A stretch of DNA of 64,000 nucleotides from Bifidobacterium simiiventris. GTDB lineage: Bacteria; Actinomycetota; Actinomycetes; Actinomycetales; Bifidobacteriaceae. Below, piece after piece: positions 43,427-52,977 of this stretch (positions within the stretch are counted from its first letter, which is position 1; each line of letters begins with the position of its first letter). The position numbers and the translations under genes were made by a program. The stretch lies in contig NZ_JAHBBG010000001.1 of NCBI RefSeq assembly GCF_019331715.1, positions 434,001-498,000 on the forward strand, given 5' to 3'. Under the pieces are notes generated by a model. The model searched no databases, had not been told where the DNA came from, and saw only the letters and a list, made by a program, of their open reading frames with translations.

Positions 43427-45736
43427 CTATTTTTCCGGTACGTCCATGAATCCCAGCGACTTGAGGTAGCCGTTGCCGGCGGTGATGTCGTACTGGATGA
43501 GCCGGTAGTCGTCGAGCAGCCGTTTGGTCGCGGCCGACGCGCGGCTCACGTCGATCTGCTTGCCGCTGCCGTCGAGGTAGAGCGGCGTTCCTTCCGGAAT
43601 GCGCGTCCAGCCCTGTGTCACGTTGACCACGGGCGGTTCCATCGCGGGCACGGCACGGTGCATGGCCGTCAGGAACGCGAGGTACGGCGAGACGCGCGCG
43701 TTCAGGTGCGTGGCGGTCTGTGCCATGAGGTAGTTCGGCGACGTGTATGCGTTCTCGGCGGCGTTCGGACCGTCGCCGCCCGCATGATTGCCGCTCTTCG
43801 CGCCCACGGTCTCCGACTTGCCTGTCGCCTTGCGTGCGGCCTGGTTCGACCAGATGAAATAGTCTGTCTCGTGCAGCGGGATCGAATTGCGGTCGTCGGC
43901 GCTGGCGTGCTTATAAATGCTCGGCAGGTGGTCGCCGTAGAAGATCACGGTGACCGGCTTGTTCATCGCGTCGAGCTTGGCGAGGAACTCCTTGGTGTAT
44001 TGGTCGGTGTAGCTCATGCCCTTGGCGTACGTGTCGATGTGCGTGCGTTCGTCGGCTGACAGCGGCGTGCCGGTGGTGGAGCTGGCCTTGAACTGGTTGT
44101 GGTCGTACCAGTTCTCGTAGCCCATGTGGTTCTGCATGGTGACCAGTTGGATGAACTGGCTGCCGGACGTGCTGTTCGCCGCGTCCTTGATGAGGTTCAG
44201 CACGCTGTCGTACGACGTTTCGTCGCTGATGTAGTGCGACCGGTCGAGTCGTTTCGCGTGGCCTGCGATGAGCGGATCGTTCTGCGAGTAGAAGTTCGCG
44301 AATCCGAACTTGCGGTAGTTCGTGGTGCGCGAGTACAGCGCGGGGTTGTACGGGTGGACGGCCTGGCTGGTGTCGCCGGCCGCGTTCCAGATCTGGTTGA
44401 ACGACGGCGACCAGCTCATCTGCGGCACGAGCTGCTGGTAGGGGCTGGACAGCGACGCGTCGAAGTTGGTCATGCTCAGTCCGGTGAGCGCTTGGAACTC
44501 GAGGTTCGCGGTGCCGCCGCCGTAGCCGGACGAGAGCATCAGGCCGGATGTGGTGGTCTTTTTGAGTTCGCGGATGTATGGCATCGGGTCCTCATTGAGC
44601 GAGATGCCGGGCACTCGGGTCGGGTCGGAGAACGATTCGGACAGGATCATGACGACCGTGCCGTCGGTGAGGTTCGTGGTGCGCGTGCGGTTGATCGCGA
44701 CGGCCTGCGACGAGTAGCGTTGCGCGAGCTTGCGCATGGTGGCCTCGCTGTAGCCGGCCGGCTGGTCCATGACCTTGGGACGGGTCAGACGCAGGAAGCC
44801 GACCGCGACGCCGTTCGACTGCGCGTCCTCGATGGAATCCCACAGTTTCGCCTTGTCGCCGAAGCCGGCGGCGAACGAGTTCGCCCATGAGCCGGTGGTG
44901 CCCAGGTCGGCGGCGAACGCGACGAGCATCGCGGTGCAGATCACGGCGGCGAGTCCGCGGCGGATGCGTCCGATGAACCGGCGCGGGGTGGCGATCAGCG
45001 AGCCGCGCCCGTCGAAAACGCGCGCGACGACGCAGACGGCGATCAGGATCGCGACCGTGACCGTCATCTGGATGATCGCCTCGAACGATCCGGCCGGCGT
45101 GTTGGTGACGGTGTCGCCCATGCCGCCCGCTCCGCCGCTGGCCATGAGCGTGATGTCGGTGGGCCGGATCGTTTCGGAACGGACGAGCACCTTCATACGT
45201 TCGAGCACGGCGATGACGCCGACCGCCGTGACGAACAGCCCGCTGGCGATCCAGAACCGGTTGACGGTGAGCACGAGCACCGCGTAGATCACGCCGATCA
45301 CGAGCAGGTTGAGCAGGAATTGGAACTGGCCGGGTTGCGACGCGCGCCCGTCCGCGCCGATGCCGAACATCTTGATGAAGAACATCCACGGCGTGGTGCG
45401 GCCGCGCGCGACCATCACGCTCCATTGCAGCATGGACACCGCGGCGACCGAAAACAGCACGAACGCGATCGCATACGTCCACCACGGGAACGGACGACGC
45501 ATGCGTTTCTCTGCCGTGGCGCCGCGTTCGCCGCGCAGATGCAGACGACGCGCGGACACCAGCCGTCTGCGCAGCCGTTCCCGGGCTCCGTCGAGCGGGC
45601 GGCGGACCGGATGCGGCACCGGTATGGCGCCCGGCACCTCCCACGGTTCGGGGATGGCCGCCGCGGATTCCATCGCCGCCATCATCTGCGGGCCCGAGGC
45701 CATTTCGATTCTGCCGTCATCACGCCACTGCTTCAT
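43427..45736 (-). CDS. LTA synthase-family sulfatase (phosphoglycerol transferase)
   Basis: A 769-residue protein. A cytoplasmic N-terminal stretch (~90 residues) precedes five hydrophobic segments up to about 300, then an extracellular alkaline-phosphatase-like domain with VVMILSESFSDPT, the catalytic-threonine motif YGGGTANLEFQALTGL, FYGDHLPSIYK and HETDYFIWSN. These match the LtaS/OpgB family that transfers glycerophosphate for lipoteichoic acid. No other teichoic acid gene is beside it. The ribosome site is weak. Confidence 0.88.
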   Translation of the reverse strand: MKQWRDDGRIEMASGPQMMAAMESAAAIPEPWEVPGAIPVPHPVRRPLDGARERLRRRLVSARRLHLRGERGATAEKRMRRPFPWWTYAIAFVLFSVAAVSMLQWSVMVARGRTTPWMFFIKMFGIGADGRASQPGQFQFLLNLLVIGVIYAVLVLTVNRFWIASGLFVTAVGVIAVLERMKVLVRSETIRPTDITLMASGGAGGMGDTVTNTPAGSFEAIIQMTVTVAILIAVCVVARVFDGRGSLIATPRRFIGRIRRGLAAVICTAMLVAFAADLGTTGSWANSFAAGFGDKAKLWDSIEDAQSNGVAVGFLRLTRPKVMDQPAGYSEATMRKLAQRYSSQAVAINRTRTTNLTDGTVVMILSESFSDPTRVPGISLNEDPMPYIRELKKTTTSGLMLSSGYGGGTANLEFQALTGLSMTNFDASLSSPYQQLVPQMSWSPSFNQIWNAAGDTSQAVHPYNPALYSRTTNYRKFGFANFYSQNDPLIAGHAKRLDRSHYISDETSYDSVLNLIKDAANSTSGSQFIQLVTMQNHMGYENWYDHNQFKASSTTGTPLSADERTHIDTYAKGMSYTDQYTKEFLAKLDAMNKPVTVIFYGDHLPSIYKHASADDRNSIPLHETDYFIWSNQAARKATGKSETVGAKSGNHAGGDGPNAAENAYTSPNYLMAQTATHLNARVSPYLAFLTAMHRAVPAMEPPVVNVTQGWTRIPEGTPLYLDGSGKQIDVSRASAATKRLLDDYRLIQYDITAGNGYLKSLGFMDVPEK

Positions 45737-45842
45737 GCTTTCAGCCTATGGCCGTGGAACGTCGCGCACCATGCCGGTCGCCAAGATGTCACCGCAGCGT
45801 AGGCAAAGTTCACCTGCAGGTCACGCATCGCGCACGACACCG

Positions 45843-47996
45843 TCAGGCGACGTTATTGCCGAAGATCTGGGCGGCAAGGTCCTTGCGAGCGGCTTCCATC
45901 TGGGTGATCTGGCCGAGGATGGCGATCTTCTGCTCGCCGTCCGGCAAGGCGGACATCTGGCGTTTGGCCGCGCCGATGCGTCGCATGAACCCCATGTCGA
46001 GCAGTTTCGCGGTCAGTTCGGCCGCGTACTGCTGTTCGGCGGGTGTGGCCGGGCGCAGTTGCGCGGCGGCGCCGTTCGCCGGTGCCGCCGTGGGGGCGCC
46101 CGCGTCGCCGGCCTTGAGATCGTTCTCGTTGGGTGGCAACGGCAGCGGCATCACCGCCAGTTCGTTGACCACCGGTTCAAGCAATGGTCCTCCGGCCTTG
46201 GCGAGATTGTGCAGCCATAGGCCCTGCGGCATGTCGGCGCTCGGCAGTCCGCCGGCCGCGGCGATCGCCTGGAACAGGGAGCGGAACACCGGCGTCATGA
46301 AGTTCGACAGCGTGAGCGAGGCGAACATGGTCGGATCGATCGCGCGCGGCACCTGGATGAGCGTGGCCATGAACTGCTGTTCGCAGATGAACACCGCATC
46401 GTCGACATGATAGTAGGTCTGTTCGTTCGCGTCGCGCCTCTCCAGCGACCGTCGTGCGGCCGGGTTCGCATACGGGTTCTGCCCGGGCGTCGCGCGTCCG
46501 GCGAAACCGGCGCCCGGCATGCCCGGCTCGCCGCCGAATTCGCCGCTCTCCCCCGGCATGCCGCCGCCGAACGCACCGCCGCGGCGTTTGGCCGCGTACG
46601 CGTCCTCGTCGCGCGTGTGCAGCCGGCGCACCGCGTCTCGCACCTCGCGCTGCATGATGTCCAGGTCGATGCCGATGCGCCGGGTCGCCTTGCGCGCGTA
46701 CACGTCGCGTTGGGAACGGTCGCGGATCTGCGCGATCAGCGGGGCCGCGGCCTTCACCGCGCCTAGCTGGCCCATCGCGTACGACGTGTCGAACCGGTCG
46801 ACCACCGCGTCGATCACGAAGTCGTACAACGGTTTCGCATGGTCGATCAGCGAGCGCACCGCCTCGTTGCCGCGTTCGATCCTCAGGTCGCACGGGTCGA
46901 GGTTGTCGTCGGCCACGGCCACGAACGTCTGCGAGAGGAACGCCGCGTCGAGTCCGAACGCGTGCAGCGCGGCCTTCTGGCCGGCCGCATCGCCGTCGAA
47001 CGTGAACACGATGCGCGAGCTGAGCGACTGTCCGTTGACCTTGAGCGGGCCGACCAGTTGCACCGCGCCGAGCGAGTCGTCGGCGATGAGACGGCGCACG
47101 ATCTTCGCATGCTCCGCGCCGAACGCGGTGCCGCAGGTCGCCACGGCCGTGTCGATGCCGGCCAGGTGCATGGCCATGACGTCGGTGTACCCTTCGACGA
47201 TCACGACCTGGCGTTTTTTGACGATCGCGGCCTTGGCGATGTCAATGCCGTACAGCACCTGCGTCTTGCGGTACAGGGCCGTGTCGGGCGTGTTGATGTA
47301 TTTCGCGTTGACCGTGTCGTCCTCGTACAGTTTGCGCGCGCCGAAGCCGAGAGTGCGGCCGGTCGAATCGCGGATCGGCCAGGTGACGCGTCCGCGGAAG
47401 TAGTCGTAGATACCGCGCTGGCCCTGCCGGGCAAGACCGGCGTCGAGCATCTCCTGCTGGGTGAAGCCCTTGCCGGCCAGGTGGCGTACGAGATTGTCCC
47501 AGCCTTGCGGCGCGTAGCCGCAGCCGAAGCGTTCGCAATCGGCCTGGCTGAAGTTGCGGCCGCCGAGCAGCTTGCGGGCGGGCAGCGCCTCCTTGGTGAG
47601 GATTTGTGAGACGAAGAAGCGCTGCGCCTCCTCGTTCGCCTCGAGCAGGCGGGCGCGTTTGGATCCGGCAGGCTTGTCGGTCGACTGACCATTCTCGTAG
47701 TGCAGTTCGATGTGGTATTTGTCGGCGAGCAGTTCCACGGCCTCGCGGAAGTCGATGTTCTCCTGCTGCTCGACGAATTTGAACACGTCGCCGCCGAGCC
47801 CGCAGCCGAAGCAGTGCCATACGCCGAGCGCCGGGCGCACGTTGAAGCTCGGGGTCTTCTCGTCGTGGAACGGGCACAGTCCGACGAACGTGCCCGTGCC
47901 GGACGCCTTGAGCGTCACACTTGCGGATACGATGTCGTACAGGTCCGCGGCGGCGCGCACCTTTTCCACGTCTTCTTTCTTGATCATCCCGGCCAT
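45843..47996 (-). CDS. dnaG: DNA primase
   Basis: A 717-residue primase. The CHC2 zinc finger is CPFHDEKTPSF...HCFGCGLGG; the TOPRIM catalytic core has VVIVEGYTDVMAMHLAG, GTAFGAEHA and FTFDGDAAGQKAA. A Gly/Pro-rich spacer (about residues 475-520) leads to the C-terminal helicase-binding region. An ATG at 47987 is an alternative start. It is followed on its upstream side by a large hairpin and dgt. Confidence 0.95.
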   Translation of the reverse strand: MAGMIKKEDVEKVRAAADLYDIVSASVTLKASGTGTFVGLCPFHDEKTPSFNVRPALGVWHCFGCGLGGDVFKFVEQQENIDFREAVELLADKYHIELHYENGQSTDKPAGSKRARLLEANEEAQRFFVSQILTKEALPARKLLGGRNFSQADCERFGCGYAPQGWDNLVRHLAGKGFTQQEMLDAGLARQGQRGIYDYFRGRVTWPIRDSTGRTLGFGARKLYEDDTVNAKYINTPDTALYRKTQVLYGIDIAKAAIVKKRQVVIVEGYTDVMAMHLAGIDTAVATCGTAFGAEHAKIVRRLIADDSLGAVQLVGPLKVNGQSLSSRIVFTFDGDAAGQKAALHAFGLDAAFLSQTFVAVADDNLDPCDLRIERGNEAVRSLIDHAKPLYDFVIDAVVDRFDTSYAMGQLGAVKAAAPLIAQIRDRSQRDVYARKATRRIGIDLDIMQREVRDAVRRLHTRDEDAYAAKRRGGAFGGGMPGESGEFGGEPGMPGAGFAGRATPGQNPYANPAARRSLERRDANEQTYYHVDDAVFICEQQFMATLIQVPRAIDPTMFASLTLSNFMTPVFRSLFQAIAAAGGLPSADMPQGLWLHNLAKAGGPLLEPVVNELAVMPLPLPPNENDLKAGDAGAPTAAPANGAAAQLRPATPAEQQYAAELTAKLLDMGFMRRIGAAKRQMSALPDGEQKIAILGQITQMEAARKDLAAQIFGNNVA

Positions 47997-48057
47997 AACG
48001 TTCTAGGATACCGTCACGCTGGGAGCTGGCTTGTCGGCTCTGTTTTACGTTGAGGCC

Positions 48058-48145
48058 GGTGGGTATCGGCATACATGATGTTCGACACGCTCCGGGCCGC
48101 TCGGCCAAGTCATACGGTCGCACATCATGTATGCCGATACCCACC
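48058..48145. repeat. Perfect 24-bp-arm hairpin between dgt and dnaG
   Basis: Arms begin GGTGGGTATCGGCATACATG (48058-48081) and pair exactly with 48122-48145 around a 40-base loop. The loop carries CACGCTCCGGGCCGCTCGGCC, which resembles the core of the hairpin at 35201-35339 (TACGCTCCGAAGCCGCTCGG). Likely a member of the same repeat family; it may also act as a terminator. Confidence 0.8.
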
Positions 48146-48189
48146 TCGTTCCAGCAAAACGTTACGTATGTCGTTTCGTAACAGCCGAC

Positions 48190-49467
48190 TCAGCACAGAA
48201 TCGAGTGGAGGGCGAGGGCGGAGTTGTCGGTGAGGGATGCGACCTGATCGACGGCGACACGCAGGCGTTCGTTGTCGTTGGTGGCTTCGTTCCAATCGTC
48301 GAGGAACACGCTTTCGAGCGCGTCCGAAGGCGCGGCGCCGTTCGCCATGAGCACGTCGATCAGGTCCTCGATGATCCTGCGCTCCTCCTGATGCATGGGT
48401 TGGCGTTCGTTCGGCGCCATGACGAAGTACACGGCGATGCCTTTGAGCGCGACGATCTCATAACCCGTCTCGTCGGGAATGACCACGTTCGCGCCATAGC
48501 GCACCAGCGGGCCATCGCCGTACGTGTCGCGGGTGGCCTGTTCGACCGACCACGAGAACCGGCCGATCAGATCGCTGGTGATGTTCTTGAGCCCCGCGAG
48601 CGAGGACCGGGAGCCGGTGAAATGGTCGGGGAACAGGTGCAACGCCTTGAGCCGGCACAGGGCGGCGAGCAGTTCGTCCGCATCCCACCGGCTGCCGTAC
48701 CATTCGCGTGTCGCGGTCACGATGCCGTCCAATACACGCGGATCGACGAGCGAGACAGGGTCGAACGAGCCTGTGGCGATCGCGTCCTCCACGTCATGCA
48801 CGCTGTAGGCGATGTCGTCGGCCAGGTCCATCACCTGGCATTCGATCGGCCTGGCGGCAACAGGCGCGTTGGCCTTGAGCCACCGGAACACCGGCTCGTC
48901 GTCCGGATAGACGCAGAATTTCTTGCTGCGCTCGCCTTTGGGATGCAGATCCGCTTCGGCGAGCGTCCACGGGTATTTGACGGCCGCATCGAGCGAGGCG
49001 CGGGTGAGGTTCACGCCCGCGGAACGCCCGTCGGGGTGGAAGACCTTCGGTTCGAGGCGGGTGAGCAGCCGTAGGGTCTGCGCGTTGCCTTCGAATCCCC
49101 CGATGCTCGCGGCGATGTCGGCCAGGGCGCGTTCGCCGTTGTGTCCGAACGGTGGATGGCCGAGGTCGTGGGCGAGGCATGCGCAGTCGACCACGTCGGG
49201 GTCGCAGCCGAGCAGTGTGCCGATCTGCCGGCCGATCTGGGCGACTTCGAGCGTGTGGGTGAGCCGGGTGCGGGCGAAGTCGTCGGTTCCGGCGATCAGG
49301 ATCTGGCTTTTCGCGCCGAGCCTGCGCAACGCGGAGGAGTGGATGAGCCGCGCGCGGTCGCGTTCGAACGCGGTGCGCGAACGGGATTTAGGCGGTTCGG
49401 GAGCCCATCGTTCCTCGTCGAACGCGCCGTACGCCTCGCCGGCCGGTATCGTTTCGTGCTGCTGCAT
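48190..49467 (-). CDS. dgt: dGTP triphosphohydrolase
   Basis: A 425-residue HD-domain enzyme that cleaves dGTP (or other dNTPs) to nucleoside and triphosphate. The HD ligands are in RTRLTHTLEVAQIG, HDLGHPPFGHNGE and the later VMDLADDIAYSVHDVEDAI. The start at 49467 has GGAGG at better spacing than the ATG at 49473. It is located beside dnaG, the usual arrangement in actinobacteria. Confidence 0.94.
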   Translation of the reverse strand: MQQHETIPAGEAYGAFDEERWAPEPPKSRSRTAFERDRARLIHSSALRRLGAKSQILIAGTDDFARTRLTHTLEVAQIGRQIGTLLGCDPDVVDCACLAHDLGHPPFGHNGERALADIAASIGGFEGNAQTLRLLTRLEPKVFHPDGRSAGVNLTRASLDAAVKYPWTLAEADLHPKGERSKKFCVYPDDEPVFRWLKANAPVAARPIECQVMDLADDIAYSVHDVEDAIATGSFDPVSLVDPRVLDGIVTATREWYGSRWDADELLAALCRLKALHLFPDHFTGSRSSLAGLKNITSDLIGRFSWSVEQATRDTYGDGPLVRYGANVVIPDETGYEIVALKGIAVYFVMAPNERQPMHQEERRIIEDLIDVLMANGAAPSDALESVFLDDWNEATNDNERLRVAVDQVASLTDNSALALHSILC

Positions 49468-49539
49468 AGGCATCCCCTCCCTGCCGCCCAGCTTAGCAGC
49501 GGGCGACAGGATGTTCCCGGCGGGCGACGCCGGAGGCGG

Positions 49540-50493
49540 TCAGTGCTGTGCGGCGATGGCCGTAACACGGCCCATGAAGTCGTCGAGGAAGCGCGACACG
49601 TTGACCGCGATGGCGACCGACGTGGTCTTGAACGGGTCGTTGAGTCGGTCGTAGTCGCCGATCGTGCGGCCGCGCGTCGGCCCGTCCAGTTCGACTTTGA
49701 GGTTGATCGGCAGCGTGGCCACGAGCGTCGGGTCGAGCGCGGTGGCGACGGCGAGCGGATCGTGCAGTCCGCAGCCGCCGAGCCCAGGCGCGGTCTGTTC
49801 GTAGGCGCGGATGTAGTAGTCGGTCATGTCGGCGAGGAACCGGCCGGCCGGCGTGCCGAGCTCGCGCCATTGCGAGGTCTGCTTGCGGGTGAGCAGCGTC
49901 TGCATGGTCACGTCGAGGCCGATCATTTCGCTGCGTACGCCGGAACGGAACAGGTAGTCGGCCGCTTCCGGGTCCTGCGCGATGTTCGCCTCGGTCCATG
50001 CGTTTACGTTGCCGGGCACGGTGAGCGCGCCGCCCATGAGCACGATGCCGCCGAGCAGATTGCGGATTTCGGGGGCGCGTTGCAGCGCGGTCGCGATGTT
50101 GGTCAGCGATCCGGTGGGCACGTAGGTCAGTTCCTTGCCGTACGTTTTGGCCGCGTCGATGATGAAGTCGACGGCCGGTTCGGATTCGGGCTCGCGGTTC
50201 GAGTCGGGGATGTCGACCTCGCCGATGCCGTTCTTGCCGTGGATGAACGCCGATCCCGCGCTCACCGAGAATGTGTCGCGCGCGAGCGGATGGTCGACGC
50301 CGCGGTAGACGGGGACTTCCGGGTGCCCGAACAGGTCGGTGACGGCGAGCGCGTTGCGCACGCCCTGGTCGACGGTCACGTTGCCGAACGTGCCGGTGAT
50401 GCCGACGAGTTCGGCTTCCCCGCTGCCGAGCGCGTAGGCGATGGCGAGCGTGTCGTCGATGCCGGTGTCGAGATCGAGAATGAGTTTCTTCAT
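49540..50493 (-). CDS. Nucleoside hydrolase (inosine-uridine preferring family)
   Basis: A 317-residue N-ribosylhydrolase that releases bases from ribonucleosides. The calcium/ribose-binding motif is LDLDTGIDDTLAIAYAL; GSLTNIATAL and GLHDPLAVATALDP (with the catalytic His/Asp) follow. GGAGG precedes the ATG. Substrate preference (purine or pyrimidine) cannot be read off. Confidence 0.94.
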   Translation of the reverse strand: MKKLILDLDTGIDDTLAIAYALGSGEAELVGITGTFGNVTVDQGVRNALAVTDLFGHPEVPVYRGVDHPLARDTFSVSAGSAFIHGKNGIGEVDIPDSNREPESEPAVDFIIDAAKTYGKELTYVPTGSLTNIATALQRAPEIRNLLGGIVLMGGALTVPGNVNAWTEANIAQDPEAADYLFRSGVRSEMIGLDVTMQTLLTRKQTSQWRELGTPAGRFLADMTDYYIRAYEQTAPGLGGCGLHDPLAVATALDPTLVATLPINLKVELDGPTRGRTIGDYDRLNDPFKTTSVAIAVNVSRFLDDFMGRVTAIAAQH

Positions 50494-50717
50494 GTCCGGG
50501 CCTCCCTTACCTTATCTGGTGTGATGCTTCTTCCCAGCGTATCGCCGATCGACGGCCCGCGCCATACACGCGCCTGCACCCGCGACGGATTTCAGCCAGA
50601 TGTCTCCCGCAGGTCAGCCGTCATTCACCACGGATTACGCGTCCGGCCATACCGGCCGGACGCCAATGGTCGACCGATACGGCAGCACGGGAAACAACGA
50701 ATGGAATCATCACGGTA

Positions 50718-50910
50718 ATTGCATGGAATATATGCCATGCAATACCCCCGTCATATCGCTCAGATATTATTGTGGATTTATCGCGGGATTTATCCGCATA
50801 TTATCTGTTGTATTATGCGATTTCAACGTTAGGATACGATACAATATTGCGTGTTGATATAACGTGCAGTAATTGCGCAACATTATCCGTTCTATTAAAG
50901 GAGCATAATT
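50718..50910 (+). promoter_or_regulatory. AT-rich leader with a palindrome upstream of the 144-residue protein gene
   Basis: Much lower GC than its surroundings. It opens with ATTGCATGGAATA/TATGCCATGCAAT (12 of 13 paired, 50718-50743), contains TACAAT and TATTAT boxes that fit -10 elements, and ends in an ideal AAAGGAG. The 50494-50717 part shows no gene. This suggests strong expression; the exact promoter is not resolved. Confidence 0.5.
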
Positions 50911-51345
50911 ATGGCATCCGCGCTGCAGGGATTCGAGGAAGTGCGTCTGGTTAAGCCCGCCGGCCAGACCGTGATGACGGTCACCGCCAACTCGGTGAAG
51001 TTCAACAAGTCCACCGCCATCGAGCTGGGCTACCCGGCGTACGTGAAGGTGCTGATCAACGACAAGACCCGTCAGATCGCCGTGACCCCGACCACCGCCA
51101 AGGCCGACAACTCGGTGAAGTTCAGCAAGCCGGAAGGCAAGCAGACCGCGTCCGTCAGCATCAAGGACGCCACGCTCGTGGCCGCCATCGGCAAGTACTT
51201 CGACCTCGCCGAGGCTCCGGAGGACGAAATCTCCTTCCAGTCGGTCGACGGCACCGTGTTCGCGAACGACAAGGCCGTGATCTTCGACGCCGACAAGGCG
51301 ACCGCCGGCACCATGAAGCGCCGCGGCCGCAAGAAGGGCGAGTGA
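50911..51345 (+). CDS. Small basic-tailed protein of unknown function
   Basis: A 144-residue soluble protein without signal or membrane segment. Two similar halves of beta-type sequence are visible (VTANSVKFNKSTAIELGYP and KADNSVKFSKPEGKQTASV share NSVKF.K), and the C-terminus is basic (MKRRGRKKGE), as in nucleic-acid-binding tails. It has a strong ribosome site (AAAGGAG), an AT-rich leader and a clean terminator, so it is probably highly expressed. I do not recognise the family. Confidence 0.8.
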   Translation: MASALQGFEEVRLVKPAGQTVMTVTANSVKFNKSTAIELGYPAYVKVLINDKTRQIAVTPTTAKADNSVKFSKPEGKQTASVSIKDATLVAAIGKYFDLAEAPEDEISFQSVDGTVFANDKAVIFDADKATAGTMKRRGRKKGE

Positions 51346-51374
51346 GCCGATAACCGACGCGAGCATACGGCATT

Positions 51375-51410
51375 GAACGGCCGGTGACGTTGATCCGTCA
51401 CCGGCCGTTC
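51375..51410 (+). terminator. Rho-independent terminator
   Basis: GAACGGCCGGTGACG, 6-base loop, exact complement, then ATATTTTCCTT. It ends the transcript of the 144-residue protein gene. Confidence 0.92.
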
Positions 51411-51525
51411 ATATTTTCCTTACGCGAGGCTTACGCTCGTTACAAAACTCCCTGCCGTTTTTTACCTGCGACCGATAGACTGCTTGCGTTGCATACGAAT
51501 CGTCACATGGGGAGTTGGTACAGTC

Positions 51526-52428
51526 ATGACGCAGACGACGTTGACGCCATTGGAACATCTGGTGAAGGTGCTGCGGCTCGGGGAACCGTCGCAATACCGG
51601 GGCCACACGTACATCAACGGGGAAAGCCTGTACTTCCCGACCGGCCGCGTGTACGGCGGCCAGGTCATCGCCCAGTCGCTGATCGCCGCCTCGAAGACCG
51701 TCGACCCCGACCGTCTGCCGCATTCGATCCACGGCTACTTCATCTCCGCCGGCGACATCCACCAGGACCTGCTGTTCGACGTGGAGACGCTGCGCGACGG
51801 CCGCTCGTTCTCGGCGCGCCGCATCAACGTCACGCAGTCACAGGGCCCGATCCTCACCGCGATCGCCAGCTTCCAGCAGACCGGCCAGACCGGCGTGGAG
51901 TTCTCCGACCCGATGCCCGACGACGTGCCCGACCCGGAAGGTCTGACCAGCGCGAAGGAACTGATGACCCCGTTCGCGCAGCGCTCGCCGTTCGCGAAGT
52001 TCTATGCGGAGAAGTCGCCGTTCGACATTCGCCACGTGACGCGCACGATCATGCTGGGGCCGGACAAGGAGAGCGCGCGTCAGGATTCCGGCACGCAGAT
52101 GGTGTGGATGAAGGCGGACGGTGCGGTGGACGTGCCGCAGGTGATGCACCGCGCGATGCTGGCGCTGGGCTGCGACCAGCTCATGATGGAGCCGGTGCTG
52201 CGCCGCGCGGGGCTGAGCATCGCGACGCCGGGGATTTCGTACGCCTCGATCGACCATTCGATGTGGTGGTATCGCGACGTGGACATCAACCAGTGGCATC
52301 TGTACGTGCAGGACACGCCGACCGCCGCGCACGGCCGCGGATTGGGTTCTGCGAAGGTGTATTCGCGCGACGGCGAACTGGTCGCCGTGATCGCGCAGGA
52401 GGCCATGATCCGCGTCCCGCAGGCGTAG
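51526..52428 (+). CDS. tesB: Acyl-CoA thioesterase II
   Basis: A 300-residue double-hotdog thioesterase that hydrolyses acyl-CoA. The first hotdog has GRVYGGQVIAQSLIAASKTV and LPHSIHGYFISAGD; RINVTQSQGPILTAIASFQ and the second hotdog SYASIDHSMWWYRDVDINQWHL follow. The start at 51526 follows GGGAG at long spacing. Confidence 0.93.
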   Translation: MTQTTLTPLEHLVKVLRLGEPSQYRGHTYINGESLYFPTGRVYGGQVIAQSLIAASKTVDPDRLPHSIHGYFISAGDIHQDLLFDVETLRDGRSFSARRINVTQSQGPILTAIASFQQTGQTGVEFSDPMPDDVPDPEGLTSAKELMTPFAQRSPFAKFYAEKSPFDIRHVTRTIMLGPDKESARQDSGTQMVWMKADGAVDVPQVMHRAMLALGCDQLMMEPVLRRAGLSIATPGISYASIDHSMWWYRDVDINQWHLYVQDTPTAAHGRGLGSAKVYSRDGELVAVIAQEAMIRVPQA

Positions 52429-52434
52429 CCGGGG

Positions 52435-52977
52435 CTACGGCCTTGACTTGACGGCCGCCGGCGCAATGCCGCGCTGGCGGCGCGCAGCCTCCTTCATCTT
52501 GGCGCTTTCCGGGCCGTCCATCGGCGGCAGCTGGCACAGCCACTCCCCCACGATGCCGATCACCATGTCAGCCACGCACACGACGCACGCGATCGCGCAT
52601 TCGAGGATTACCTGCGCATAATACTGCGCTTCGGCATGGTCGATGATCATGAGGATCTGGCCGCCGTACCATCCGGCGAGCGCCGCGCCGACCAGACCGA
52701 GCGATTTGGCCAACACCAGCGTGGATACGGCCTTCTGCGGGTCGAGCGGCTTCAACGCGGCACGTTTGCGCGGGTCGGTCGTCGCGTACTTGTGCACCTG
52801 CAACGCCATGATCAGCACGCTCACGCCGATCAGCAGCAACAGTGCGGAGATGAACCATGGCACGCCGATCAGCGCGAATCCGGTTGCCTCATCGTATTTG
52901 GCGAGCAGCGCGCCGCCGATCAGACCGCATACGATGGCGATGAGGTAGTACCACCACGGTGTCCGGTGTGCCTTCAT
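52435..52977 (-). CDS. DUF3180 membrane protein
   Basis: A 180-residue protein with four hydrophobic segments (PWWYYLIAIVCGLIGGALLA, GVPWFISALLLLIGVSVLIM, ALAGWYGGQILMII, ILECAIACVVCVADMVIG). DUF3180 proteins sit directly after folK in many actinobacteria, as here, with a 4-bp ATGA overlap. Function is unknown. Its stop codon lies in a short palindrome shared with the convergent tesB stop. Confidence 0.85.
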   Translation of the reverse strand: MKAHRTPWWYYLIAIVCGLIGGALLAKYDEATGFALIGVPWFISALLLLIGVSVLIMALQVHKYATTDPRKRAALKPLDPQKAVSTLVLAKSLGLVGAALAGWYGGQILMIIDHAEAQYYAQVILECAIACVVCVADMVIGIVGEWLCQLPPMDGPESAKMKEAARRQRGIAPAAVKSRP

